Positions 33,320-41,669 of a stretch of 64,000 nt of DNA are shown here, one piece after another. Both the position numbers and the translations under genes were made by a program. The stretch's first letter is position 1, and each line of letters opens with the position of its first letter. Source of the stretch: Alphaproteobacteria bacterium (GTDB lineage Bacteria > Pseudomonadota > Alphaproteobacteria > ATCC43930 > CGMCC-115725); NCBI GenBank assembly GCA_028871455.1, contig JAGWNF010000001.1:170349-234348 (forward strand), read 5' to 3'. Below the pieces are notes generated by a model, which was not told the DNA's origin, made no database searches, and saw only the letters and a program-made list of their open reading frames with translations.

Positions 33320-33707
33320 CGGATATTTGACGACAGCCGCGTGACAAAGATGGTGCTGTCACGGGCGCGCTGATGCCGTGTCACAAATCGGCTAAGTTTC
33401 TGGATTGCGAGGAATTTTTCGTCTTACCCAGGGGAATATCGGTGGCCAGCAGTTGTCAACAGGCCGAGAACTCCATGGCAGTTCCATGGCACAAACCCCT
33501 TTGTTTCCTTGCTGTTACGGCGGGTTTACAGATTGCGCGGGAAACGCCATGTAAAAACAAATCCCTGGCGTCTCTGCTAATTTTTTGGGCAAGGCGGTCG
33601 GATCGCCGATTCGACCATTAGCCATTTAGCGTGACCGCTCCTTATGAACAAACTTATGCACAGGTTTCGTGGATATCATTGCGGCCTGCCCACGGCCGTT
33701 CCACGCC
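33320..33707. other. Intergenic region before uvrC with short repeats
   Basis: This 388-bp gap is noticeably richer in A and T than its surroundings and has no convincing gene. It holds an inverted pair CGTGACA (33340-33346) / TGTCACG (33357-33363), another TGTCAC at 33379-33384 exactly 22 bp after the first, two copies of TCCATGGCA 11 bp apart (33472-33480, 33483-33491), and TTATGCACA at 33654-33662, one base from a DnaA box. It probably includes the uvrC promoter; the rest is unexplained. Confidence 0.6.
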
Positions 33708-35603
33708 ATGAGTGAAATTTTCGAACCTGACGACGCGCTGGACGGAACCGCGCCGCCGGCCGGTAACTTGGCGCGCGGCGCGGACCTGATCCGGGCAGCA
33801 CTCAAGACCATGCCGCCGGCGCCGGGCGTCTATCGCATGCTCGACGCCAAAGGTGAGGCGCTTTACGTCGGCAAGGCCGCCAATCTCAAAAACCGCGTTG
33901 CCAACTACGCCAACGTCAACGGCTTGGCGCTGCGCCTCAAGCGCATGGTTGCGGAGACACATTCGCTCGAGATTGCCATCACCCATACCGAGGTCGAGGC
34001 GCTGCTACTCGAATGCAACCTGATCAAACGCCTGACGCCGCGCTATAACGTGCTGCTGCGCGACGATAAGTCGTTTCCTTACATCCATCTGACCGGCAAT
34101 CACCCCTTTCCGCAGCTGACCAAGCACCGCGGCGTCCGCGGCCGCGATGGCGACTACTTCGGGCCCTTTGCTTCGGCCGGTGCGGTCAATCGCACTCTCA
34201 TAGCGCTGCAACGGGCGTTCCTGCTGCGCTCGTGCTCCGACAGCGTCTTTGCCGCGCGCACGCGGCCGTGCTTGCTCTTTCAAATCAAGCGTTGCAGTGC
34301 ACCCTGCACCGGCCGTATCGATCGGGCCGGCTACGAGCACTTGATCGACGAAGCGCGCGGCTTCCTGTCGGGACGCAGCCACAAGGTCCAAGCACGTCTG
34401 GCGCGCCACATGCAGGAGCTGTCGGATCGCCGCGAATTCGAAAGCGCGGCGGTGATTCGCGACCGCATCCGCGCTCTGACGCAGGTGCAGGGCCGCCAGG
34501 ACATCAATCTCGACGGCCTCGGCAACGCCGACGTTGTTGCGCTGCACCAAGCTGGCGGCCACAGTTCGATCCAGATCTTCTTCTTCCGCGGTGGACAGAA
34601 CTGGGGCAACCGCAGCTACTTTCCGGCACACGCCCGTGATCTGGAGCCGGCGGACGTTATGGGCGCGTTCCTCGGTCAGTTTTACGACAACAAGTCGCCG
34701 CCGCCGCAGATCCTGGTTAGCCACCGGCCGGCCGAAGCGATGCTGCTTGCCGACGCATTAAGCTCGCGCGCCGGAAGGCGCGTCGAAATCGCCGTACCCG
34801 AGCGCGGCGACAAGCGCAAGCTCGTGGATCAGGCGCTGCTCAACGCGCGCGAGGCGCTGGGCCGGCGCCTGGCCGAAAGCACGGCGCAGCGGCGGCTGCT
34901 TGAAGGCGTCGCTGAGACTTTCGGCCTCGACGGACCGCCGCAGCGCATCGAGGTCTACGACAACAGTCACATCCAGGGCTCGCACGCGATGGGCGCGATG
35001 ATCGTCGCGGGCCCCGAAGGCTTCATCAAGAATGCCTACCGCAAATTCACCATCCGCGGGCCGATCGCGCCGGGTGACGATTACGCCATGATGCGTGAGG
35101 TGCTGGGCCGGCGGTTCGCCCGCGCGCTGAAGGAAAATCCCGAGCGCAGCGGCTTTCCTGACCTGGTCCTGATCGACGGCGGTCAGGGCCAACTGGCCGC
35201 GGCCTGCCAGATACTGGTGGATCTCGGCGTCAATGACGTGCCGGTGATCGGTGTCGCCAAGGGACCGGAACGTAACGCCGGTCGCGAACGCTTCTTCCGC
35301 CCCGGCAAGCCGCCCCGAAGCCTCGACCCTAAGGACCCAGTGCTCTATTTCCTTCAGCGGCTGCGTGACGAGGCACATCGCTTCGCCATCGGCGCCCATC
35401 GCAGCAAGCGCACCAAGGCGATTGGTGCTTCGCCACTTGATGAGATTGCCGGTATCGGCGCTGCGCGCAAGCGGGCGCTGCTGCATCATTTCGGCTCGGC
35501 GCGCGCGGTCGCGGCGGCTGGCCTGCCGGACCTCGAACGCGTCGCGGGGATCAGCAAAATCGTCGCAAAAAAGATTTATGATCATTTCCATGTCGAGGGC
35601 TAA
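33708..35603 (+). CDS. uvrC: Excinuclease ABC subunit C (UvrC)
   Basis: A 631-residue nuclease that makes both cuts in nucleotide excision repair. The N-terminal GIY-YIG domain reads [30 protein letters not shown] motif for UvrB binding lies in [17 protein letters not shown]. The C-terminal RNase-H-like nuclease has [20 protein letters not shown] and [11 protein letters not shown], and tandem helix-hairpin-helix motifs end the protein ([18 protein letters not shown]). The ATG at 33708 is favoured, although a GTG at 33669 is in frame. pgsA follows. Confidence 0.97.
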   Translation: MSEIFEPDDALDGTAPPAGNLARGADLIRAALKTMPPAPGVYRMLDAKGEALYVGKAANLKNRVANYANVNGLALRLKRMVAETHSLEIAITHTEVEALLLECNLIKRLTPRYNVLLRDDKSFPYIHLTGNHPFPQLTKHRGVRGRDGDYFGPFASAGAVNRTLIALQRAFLLRSCSDSVFAARTRPCLLFQIKRCSAPCTGRIDRAGYEHLIDEARGFLSGRSHKVQARLARHMQELSDRREFESAAVIRDRIRALTQVQGRQDINLDGLGNADVVALHQAGGHSSIQIFFFRGGQNWGNRSYFPAHARDLEPADVMGAFLGQFYDNKSPPPQILVSHRPAEAMLLADALSSRAGRRVEIAVPERGDKRKLVDQALLNAREALGRRLAESTAQRRLLEGVAETFGLDGPPQRIEVYDNSHIQGSHAMGAMIVAGPEGFIKNAYRKFTIRGPIAPGDDYAMMREVLGRRFARALKENPERSGFPDLVLIDGGQGQLAAACQILVDLGVNDVPVIGVAKGPERNAGRERFFRPGKPPRSLDPKDPVLYFLQRLRDEAHRFAIGAHRSKRTKAIGASPLDEIAGIGAARKRALLHHFGSARAVAAAGLPDLERVAGISKIVAKKIYDHFHVEG

Positions 35604-35662
35604 ACTCGGAAACGGATGCGGCCGGGATCAGTGATTCGTCGTCCGGTCAGGTTCGGGAAGCC

Positions 35663-36265
35663 ATGCTGACAACGTTGCCCAATCTGCTGACCCTGTCGCG
35701 GATCGTGGCCATTCCCCTGGTCATTGCGACCTTCTATGTCGCGGCACCGCTCGGGCCGTGGCTCGGCTGCGTCATCTTTGGCCTGGCAGCGATCACCGAT
35801 TGGCTGGACGGCCGGCTCGCCCGGCTATGGCAACAGCAGTCGGAACTTGGCCGCTTCCTCGATCCGGTCGCGGACAAGCTGCTGGTCGCGACGACACTAT
35901 TCATGCTGGCGGCCTACGACCGGCTGTCGGCGATGAGCATCGTGCCGGCGCTAGTCATTCTGACGCGCGAGATCATGGTTTCGGGCCTGCGCGAGCATCT
36001 CGCCGGGCTGCGCGTCGGCATGCCAGTGTCGCGGCTCGCCAAGTGGAAGACATTCATTCAGATGCTCGCGATCGGCTTCCTTCTGGTCGGCGATGCCGGT
36101 CCGGCCGCAATCCACGTCCGCGCCATCGGCGAGCTGCTGCTGTGGATCGCCGCCATCCTCACCGTCAAGACGGGCTATGACTACCTGCGCGCCGGGTTGA
36201 GTCACATCAATCGACCCGTGTCCCAAGGCCCGTCGATCAAGACGGCCAAGCCGAGCGCAACGTGA
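35663..36265 (+). CDS. pgsA: CDP-diacylglycerol-glycerol-3-phosphate 3-phosphatidyltransferase PgsA
   Basis: A 200-residue inner-membrane enzyme that makes phosphatidylglycerol phosphate, the first committed step to phosphatidylglycerol and cardiolipin. The CDP-alcohol phosphotransferase motif is complete: DWLDGRLARLWQQQSELG and then RFLDPVADK, with all conserved Asp and Gly residues. N terminus LPNLLTLSRIVAIPLV is typical, and four to five membrane helices are visible. It is downstream of uvrC, a common alphaproteobacterial pairing. Its TGA overlaps the GTG start of mobB. Confidence 0.96.
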   Translation: MLTTLPNLLTLSRIVAIPLVIATFYVAAPLGPWLGCVIFGLAAITDWLDGRLARLWQQQSELGRFLDPVADKLLVATTLFMLAAYDRLSAMSIVPALVILTREIMVSGLREHLAGLRVGMPVSRLAKWKTFIQMLAIGFLLVGDAGPAAIHVRAIGELLLWIAAILTVKTGYDYLRAGLSHINRPVSQGPSIKTAKPSAT

Positions 36266-36801
36266 GCGTGCCGGCGATGCGGGTCTTCGGCCTTGCCGGG
36301 TGGAGCGGCAGCGGCAAGACGACGCTGCTGATCGAGCTGATTCCCGCGCTTACCGCCATGGGCCTGCGGGTGTCGACCGTCAAGCACGCGCATCACGAAT
36401 TCGACGTCGATCAACCGGGCAAGGATTCGTGGCGCCATCGCAAGAGCGGCGCGACCGAGGTCATGGTTGCGTCGTCGGTACGCTGGGCGCTGATGCACGA
36501 GCACCGCGGCGTGCGCGAACCGGGCCTGCGGGAGCTGCTGGCGAAAATGACGCCGGTCGACCTGGTGCTGGTCGAAGGCTTCAAGGGCGAAGACATCCCG
36601 AAGCTCGAAGTCTACCGGCCGTCGGTCGGCAAGGCGCCGCTCTATCCCGAGGATCCGCACATCGTCGCTTTGGCCTCGGACGAGCGCCTGCCAGCGACGA
36701 AGTTGCCGCAATTCTCGCTCGACGACGTCGACGGTATCGCGCGCTTCATCCTTGAGCAGTGTCGCATTGAACCGATGTTCCATGGCGCAACTGAGCGATG
36801 A
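36262..36801 (+). CDS. mobB: Molybdopterin-guanine dinucleotide biosynthesis adaptor MobB
   Basis: A 179-residue P-loop protein: GWSGSGKTTLLIELIP near residue 10, then VKHAHHEFDVDQPGKDSWRHRKSGA and DLVLVEGFKGEDIPKLEVYRP. MobB binds GTP and assists MobA in attaching GMP to molybdopterin, though it is not strictly essential. The GTG start shares bases with the pgsA stop (GTGA), and the moeA start lies inside the last 20 bases of the gene, so translation is likely coupled through the run. Confidence 0.93.
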   Translation: MSVPAMRVFGLAGWSGSGKTTLLIELIPALTAMGLRVSTVKHAHHEFDVDQPGKDSWRHRKSGATEVMVASSVRWALMHEHRGVREPGLRELLAKMTPVDLVLVEGFKGEDIPKLEVYRPSVGKAPLYPEDPHIVALASDERLPATKLPQFSLDDVDGIARFILEQCRIEPMFHGATER

Positions 36802-38035
36802 TTGTTTCGCCTTCGGCGGACAGTTGATGTCCGCCGGCGATGCGCTGGCGATCCTCAGATCCAAGGTTCAAGCCGTTACCGAGGTCGAAGCCGTTGCCCT
36901 GAACGAGGCCCGCGGCCGCATCCTGGCGGCGCCCGTGGTGGCGACGCGGGACGTGCCGCCGCATGACAACGCTGCGGTCGACGGCTATGCCGTGAATTTC
37001 GAGGATCTCAAGCCCGGCGAGCCGACGATCCTGCCGATCGGCGGTCGCGCCGCAGCTGGTCATCCGCTCGGCCGGCCGGTTCAGCGCGGCGAATGCATCC
37101 GCATCTTCACCGGCGCGCAGATGCCCGAGAGCGCCGATACGGTGCTGATGCAGGAAGACTGCCACGTCGCCGACGGCAAGGTGACGCTGCCGCCAGGCAT
37201 CAAGCGCGGGGCCAATCGGCGCTTTGCCGGCGAGGACGTCAAGCGCGGCGCGACGGTGCTTGCCGCCGGCCGCCGTCTGCGACCGCAGGAGATCGGCCTT
37301 GCCGCCTCGCTCGGCCTGACGACGTTGACCGTGCGGCGCAAGCTGCGCGTCGCGATCTTCTCGACCGGCGATGAGGTGCGCGAGCCAGGCGGCGAGCTGC
37401 CACCGGGCGCGATCTTCGATTCAAACCGCTACACCTTGCGCGCGCTGCTCGAAGGGCTGAGTTGCGCTGTCACCGACCTCGGCATCCTGCCCGACAGCCT
37501 CGATGCGGTGCGCAGCGCGCTCGCCAAAGCCGCCGGGGCACATGACTTGGTGGTGACTTCGGGCGGCATGTCGACCGGCGAAGAGGATCACGTCAAAGCG
37601 GCGATCGAGGCTCTGGGTAAGCTCCATTTCTGGCGACTGGCGATCAAGCCGGGCCGACCCGTGGCCATGGGTCAGATCGGCCGCGTGCCCTTCATGGGCC
37701 TGCCGGGCAATCCGGTGGCGGTGATGGTGACCTTCCTGCTGCTGGCGCGGCCGCTGGTGCTGCTGCTGTCGGGCGCAGAGGATGCACCACCGCGCCTGTT
37801 CCGCGTCACCTCGGGCTTCGCCTACGACAAAAAGGGTAGCCGAACGGAATATCTACGCGCGCGATTGAAGCCGGGCGAAGCCGGCTGGGTCGCCGAGAAA
37901 TTCCCGCGCGACGGCGCCGGCATTCTGACCTCGATGGTCGAATCCGATGGCTTGGTCGAGATTCCCGAGGGCCTGAGCCATGTCGAACTCGGCGGCGCGG
38001 TGAATTTCCTGCCTTTCAGCGAGGTCATCGCGTAA
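36782..38035 (+). CDS. moeA: Molybdopterin molybdenumtransferase MoeA
   Basis: A 417-residue enzyme that inserts molybdate into adenylated molybdopterin. Typical signatures are LNEARGRILAAPVVATRDVPPHDNAAVDGYA, RIFTGAQMPE, IFSTGDEV, the MPT-binding VVTSGGMSTGEEDHVK and GLPGNPVAVMVTF. The ATG at 36782 begins MAQLSDDCF; it overlaps mobB. Neighbouring genes mobB, moaD and moaE form a small cofactor operon; moaA, moaC and mogA-like genes are not in the window. Confidence 0.96.
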   Translation: MAQLSDDCFAFGGQLMSAGDALAILRSKVQAVTEVEAVALNEARGRILAAPVVATRDVPPHDNAAVDGYAVNFEDLKPGEPTILPIGGRAAAGHPLGRPVQRGECIRIFTGAQMPESADTVLMQEDCHVADGKVTLPPGIKRGANRRFAGEDVKRGATVLAAGRRLRPQEIGLAASLGLTTLTVRRKLRVAIFSTGDEVREPGGELPPGAIFDSNRYTLRALLEGLSCAVTDLGILPDSLDAVRSALAKAAGAHDLVVTSGGMSTGEEDHVKAAIEALGKLHFWRLAIKPGRPVAMGQIGRVPFMGLPGNPVAVMVTFLLLARPLVLLLSGAEDAPPRLFRVTSGFAYDKKGSRTEYLRARLKPGEAGWVAEKFPRDGAGILTSMVESDGLVEIPEGLSHVELGGAVNFLPFSEVIA

Positions 38036-38073
38036 GCCTTGCGCCGTCCTGTCGCAGGGCCTAAGTCAGACCC

Positions 38074-38325
38074 ATGCGGCTGCTGTATTTCGCGTGGCTC
38101 AAGACCAAGATCGGCAAAGCCGAGGAAACCCTCGAATTGCCGGCCGACATCGTGACGCCGGCGGCGCTAGTCGATTGGCTGAAAACGCGCGGTCCCGGAT
38201 TCGCCGACGCACTGAAGGATCGACGGACGCTGCGCGTCGCGGTCAATCGCCGGCACGTCGACTGGGATTTCGCACTGAAGCCCGGCGACGAGGTGGCGTT
38301 ATTTCCACCGGTGACGGGCGGCTGA
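38074..38325 (+). CDS. moaD: Molybdopterin synthase sulfur-carrier subunit MoaD
   Basis: An 83-residue ubiquitin-fold protein ending in the required Gly-Gly (PPVTGG), which becomes a thiocarboxylate that donates sulfur to precursor Z. Typical stretches are MRLLYFAWLKTKIGKAEETL and VNRRHVDWDFALKPGDEVALFPP. It lies between moeA and moaE, and MoaE starts seven bases after its stop, matching the subunit pairing in molybdopterin synthase. Confidence 0.95.
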   Translation: MRLLYFAWLKTKIGKAEETLELPADIVTPAALVDWLKTRGPGFADALKDRRTLRVAVNRRHVDWDFALKPGDEVALFPPVTGG

Positions 38326-38332
38326 GGCGACC

Positions 38333-38785
38333 ATGATCCGCGTGCAGCGCGAGGATTTCGACGTCGGCGCGGAAATCGAGCGTCTGGCCCGCGACAAGAC
38401 GACGATCGGCGGCGTCGTCACCTTCGTCGGCACAGTGCGCAGCGCCGGCGGCGCCGACGCAATCACCGCGATGACGCTCGATCACTATCCCGGCATGACC
38501 GAGGACGAGCTCGCTGCCATCGAGGCGGAAGCCAACAAGCGCTGGAAGCTCGAGGCCTCGTTGATCGTGCATCGCTACGGCCGGCTGTTGCCGGGGGAGC
38601 GCATCGTGCTGGTGGTGACGGCGGCGGCACATCGCGCAGCGGCCTTTGCCGCGAATGAGTTCCTGGTCGACTGGCTCAAGACCAAGGCGCCGTTCTGGAA
38701 GCAGGAAGAAACGCCGCAGGGCGCGCGCTGGGTCGAGGCCCAGGACAGCGACGATCAGGCGGCGAAGCGCTGGGCGAAGGGTTAG
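38333..38785 (+). CDS. moaE: Molybdopterin synthase catalytic subunit MoaE
   Basis: A 150-residue subunit that, with MoaD, converts precursor Z to molybdopterin. Features are VTFVGTVRSAGGADAITAMTLDHYPGMTE near residue 30, IVHRYGRLLPGERIVLVVTAAAHR in the middle, and the active-site lysine region WLKTKAPFWKQEETPQGARWVEA. It directly follows moaD. Just after its stop comes a gene of different codon use, so the operon probably ends here. Confidence 0.96.
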   Translation: MIRVQREDFDVGAEIERLARDKTTIGGVVTFVGTVRSAGGADAITAMTLDHYPGMTEDELAAIEAEANKRWKLEASLIVHRYGRLLPGERIVLVVTAAAHRAAAFAANEFLVDWLKTKAPFWKQEETPQGARWVEAQDSDDQAAKRWAKG

Positions 38786-38790
38786 GCGGT

Positions 38791-39390
38791 GTGCTTGGCG
38801 AAATACTCAAGCTCTCTCCGCAAATAATCCAAGCCATATCTATCGCGATGACGGCCTACTTCGCGATTAGATCGCTTCGAGCCTGGAGGACACAACTCGT
38901 CGGGAAAAGGCGCTTTGAGGTTGCCGAGCAAGCGATAGTGGCCGCCTACAAGGCCAAGGAGGCATTGTCGTGGATTCGTAGTCCGCTCTCGTCGAGTGCC
39001 GAAGCGAAGGAGCGACCTCGTGAAAAGGATGAGACTGACTCTCAGTCCCGCTTGCGAGACGCTTACTTCGTGCCCTTTAAGCGAATGAAGGACACGGCCG
39101 ACGATTTTGCTGAACTTCAGAAAGTTCGGCTACTTTGCAAAGTCCATTTTGGTGAAGAGGCAGTGAAGCAGATTGACGTGTTGTTCCGCGCCAGGACCGA
39201 AGTGCGCGTCGCTGCCGAAATGCTTTTCGACGCTGTCGGCCAAGATCCCTATGAGCGCGCCAAATCCGATTTTGATAAGGAATGTAGGCACAAGATTTGG
39301 GCACATGAGGACAACAAGGACGTGCTAACCAAGTTGATCAACACGGCACTCGAAGAGTTGGATAAGTTGCTTACGCCCTATCTGAAATGA
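38791..39390 (+). CDS. Hypothetical membrane-anchored protein, atypical composition
   Basis: A 199-residue protein of unknown family with one N-terminal hydrophobic helix (SPQIIQAISIAMTAYFAI, about residues 9-26) followed by a long, charged, mostly helical region. Codon choice differs from its neighbours: ATA occurs several times at the start, AGA and AGG are used, and the sequence is visibly less GC-rich. It begins with GTG five bases after the moaE stop and ends one base before the convergent ilvE stop. The family is likely an accessory gene gained by transfer; its function is unknown. Confidence 0.75.
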   Translation: MLGEILKLSPQIIQAISIAMTAYFAIRSLRAWRTQLVGKRRFEVAEQAIVAAYKAKEALSWIRSPLSSSAEAKERPREKDETDSQSRLRDAYFVPFKRMKDTADDFAELQKVRLLCKVHFGEEAVKQIDVLFRARTEVRVAAEMLFDAVGQDPYERAKSDFDKECRHKIWAHEDNKDVLTKLINTALEELDKLLTPYLK

Positions 39391-39391
39391 C

Positions 39392-40291
39392 CTACGCCGC
39401 GCTGGCCTTCTCGGCCTCGCGCACCGAGCGATCGAAATCCTCGATCAACTTTTTGGTCAGTGCGCCGGGCGTGAATTTGTATTGGCCGATCTCGCGCACC
39501 GGCGTGATCTCGGCCGCCGAGCCGGTGAGGAATACCTCCGACGCCTTGGCGAGCTCGTCCGGCATGATGGCGCGCTCAACGATCTTGATCTGACGTGCCC
39601 GTGCCAAGCCGATGACGTGTCGGCGCGTGATGCCGTCGAGGAAACAGTCCGGCGTCGGCGTGTGCAGATTGCCGTCGATGTTGAGGAAGATGTTGGCGCC
39701 GGTTGCCTCGGCGATCTGGCCGCGCCAATCGAGCATGAGGGCATCCTCGTAGCCCTCGGCCTCGGCGGCGTGCTTCGACAGCGTGCAGATCATGTAGAGA
39801 CCGGTCGCCTTGGCCTTGGTCGGCGCGGTTGTCGGCGCCGGCCGCGCCCATTTCGCCCAAGCCATGCGGATGCCCTTGAGCCGCGCCTCGGGCGCGAAAT
39901 AGGTGCCCCAGTCCCACGCCGCGACCGCCATGTGGATCTTAGTCTGCTGCGCGGAGACGCCCATCTGCTCCGGACCGCGCCAGGCGATCGGCCGGACGTA
40001 GCCGTCCTTGATGTTCTGCGCCTTGACCGCGGCTTTGCACGCAGCCTCGATCTGATCGCGCGTCCAAGGAATCTCGAAGCCCAGGATACGGCCGGAATCG
40101 ATTAGACGCTGGCTGTGCTCGCGCAGCTTGAAGATCGTGCCACCATAGGCGCGCTCGCCTTCGAAGACCGCGCTGGCGTAATGCAGGGCGTGGGTCAGGA
40201 CATGGACCTTGGCGTCGCGCCACGGCACCAGCTTGCCGTCGAACCAGATGAATCCGTCGCGATCGTCGTAGGGAATGAGGCTCGCAGCCAT
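39392..40291 (-). CDS. ilvE: Branched-chain amino acid aminotransferase
   Basis: A 299-residue fold-type IV PLP enzyme that carries out the last step in valine, leucine and isoleucine synthesis. The N terminus has DRDGFIWFDGKLVPWRDAKVHVLTHALHYASAVFEGERAY. The PLP-lysine is expected in the SKHAAEAEGYEDALMLDWRG segment, and the cofactor-phosphate loop includes LTGSAAEITPV near the C terminus. It is convergent with the atypical gene and divergent from petP across a 151-bp gap. Confidence 0.95.
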   Translation of the reverse strand: MAASLIPYDDRDGFIWFDGKLVPWRDAKVHVLTHALHYASAVFEGERAYGGTIFKLREHSQRLIDSGRILGFEIPWTRDQIEAACKAAVKAQNIKDGYVRPIAWRGPEQMGVSAQQTKIHMAVAAWDWGTYFAPEARLKGIRMAWAKWARPAPTTAPTKAKATGLYMICTLSKHAAEAEGYEDALMLDWRGQIAEATGANIFLNIDGNLHTPTPDCFLDGITRRHVIGLARARQIKIVERAIMPDELAKASEVFLTGSAAEITPVREIGQYKFTPGALTKKLIEDFDRSVREAEKASAA

Positions 40292-40442
40292 GGCCTTACC
40301 TAGCGCGTTCCCGGGCGTTTCGTTCTGCCACGATAGACGATAAAGGTGCCGCCCTGCACCTGCATCGCCTAGGCCGATTATGTGCGATTATGGCCGTGAG
40401 GAAACGCTTCCATCATACCGGCCTTGGCGCATATAAGTCAAC

Positions 40443-40943
40443 ATGGCTGACGTAAAATCCCAGGCCAACCCCTTGTTTCTCCGCGAAGAGGAGCTCCGGC
40501 AGGCCATCGAACTCCTCTATTACGCCTACCGCGACTTCACGGCGGAGCCGGACGCGATGCTGGCGCGTTACAATTTCGGCCGTGCTCATCACCGTGTGAT
40601 CTATTTCGTTGGCCGCCATCCGCAGATGAGCGTCAGCGATCTGCTGGCGATCCTGCGCATCACCAAGCAGAGCCTGTCGCGTGTGCTCGGACAGCTGGTG
40701 CGGCAGGGATTCATCCGGCAGTCACCCGGCAGCCGCGACCGACGTCGCCGCTTGCTCGAGCTGACCGAGAAAGGCGTCGAGCTCGAGCGACAGCTTTCGG
40801 AGAACCAGCGCCAGCGCATCGCCCGGGCATATCGCGAGTCCGGCGCGCAGGCGGTCGACGGATTCCGCAAGGTGATGTTCGGCATCATGTCGAGCGAGGA
40901 GGACCGCAAGCGTGTCGCCCGCCGCACCGAGGTGCCGCGGTGA
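40443..40943 (+). CDS. petP: MarR family transcriptional regulator PetP
   Basis: A 166-residue winged-helix protein. The DNA-binding part reads ISVSDLLAILRITKQSLSRVLGQLVRQGF (with MSVSD at its start) followed by the wing SPGSRDRRRRLLELTEKG. In Rhodobacter capsulatus petP and petR lie together and are needed for growth; the role is not fully explained. Here the response regulator gene petR follows 43 bp downstream and the kinase overlaps petR. TATAAG close to the ATG may be a -10, but I find no matching -35. Confidence 0.9.
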   Translation: MADVKSQANPLFLREEELRQAIELLYYAYRDFTAEPDAMLARYNFGRAHHRVIYFVGRHPQMSVSDLLAILRITKQSLSRVLGQLVRQGFIRQSPGSRDRRRRLLELTEKGVELERQLSENQRQRIARAYRESGAQAVDGFRKVMFGIMSSEEDRKRVARRTEVPR

Positions 40944-40985
40944 CCGGCGCGTGATTCGGCGGCGATGAGAGCTTATACTGACGCC

Positions 40986-41669
40986 ATGGACGCCACGGAG
41001 CCGCATCTCCTGGTCGTCGACGACGATGCGCGGCTAAGAGATTTGCTGCGCCGCTATCTTACCGACCAGGGATTTCGCGTCACCACCGCCGGCGACGCCG
41101 CCGAGGCCCGTCGCAAGCTGGAGGGCATCGCCTTCGATCTGCTGGTGCTCGACGTCATGATGCCGGGCGAGAACGGTCTCCAGCTCACCGCGAGTCTGCG
41201 CGCCTCGAGCCGCGTTCCCATTCTGCTGCTGACGGCCAAGGTCGAGACCGTCGACCGCATCGATGGGCTCGAACGCGGCGCCGATGATTACCTGACCAAG
41301 CCGTTCGAGCCGCGCGAGCTGGTACTGCGCATTCGCAACATTCTGCAACGTTCCGCCACCGAATCCGAGCGTCTCACCGTTCTGCGGCTCGGCGAATATC
41401 GCCTCGATGTGCGCCGCGGCGAATTGCGGCGCGGCGACGAGCCGGTCCGCCTGACCGGCGCCGAGCAGTCGTTGCTGGCGGCGCTCGCGGCGCATCCCGG
41501 CGCCGCGATTTCGCGCGAGGCCTTGGCCGAGGCGACGCAGCTTGGCGGTAATCTACGCGCCGTCGACGTCCAAGTAACGCGCCTCAGGCGTAAGATTGAG
41601 CGCGATCCGAGATTCCCGCGCTATCTCCAGACGGTTCGAGGAACGGGCTATGTCCTCAAGCCCGATTGA
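40986..41669 (+). CDS. petR: Response regulator PetR (OmpR/PhoB type)
   Basis: A 227-residue regulator. The receiver domain has the acidic pair VVDDDAR, the phosphorylation site LLVLDVMMPGENG and the lysine in LTKPFEPREL. The winged-helix output domain reads RLTGAEQSLLAALAAHPGAAISREALAEA and VDVQVTRLRRKIERDPRFPRYLQTVRGTGYVL. The ATG begins MDATEPHLLVV. Its 3' end overlaps the start of the histidine kinase by 20 bases, giving a coupled two-component pair. Confidence 0.95.
   Translation: MDATEPHLLVVDDDARLRDLLRRYLTDQGFRVTTAGDAAEARRKLEGIAFDLLVLDVMMPGENGLQLTASLRASSRVPILLLTAKVETVDRIDGLERGADDYLTKPFEPRELVLRIRNILQRSATESERLTVLRLGEYRLDVRRGELRRGDEPVRLTGAEQSLLAALAAHPGAAISREALAEATQLGGNLRAVDVQVTRLRRKIERDPRFPRYLQTVRGTGYVLKPD

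Noticed and set aside
33373-33621. 82-residue open frame in the gap before uvrC
   Set aside because: No ribosome site, no domain, runs through the repeat elements; I treat the gap as non-coding.
30361-33707. SOS boxes (GTTC-N7-GTTC or GAAC-N7-GAAC) before uvrB or uvrC
   Set aside because: Searched by eye in both upstream gaps; no correctly spaced pair was found.
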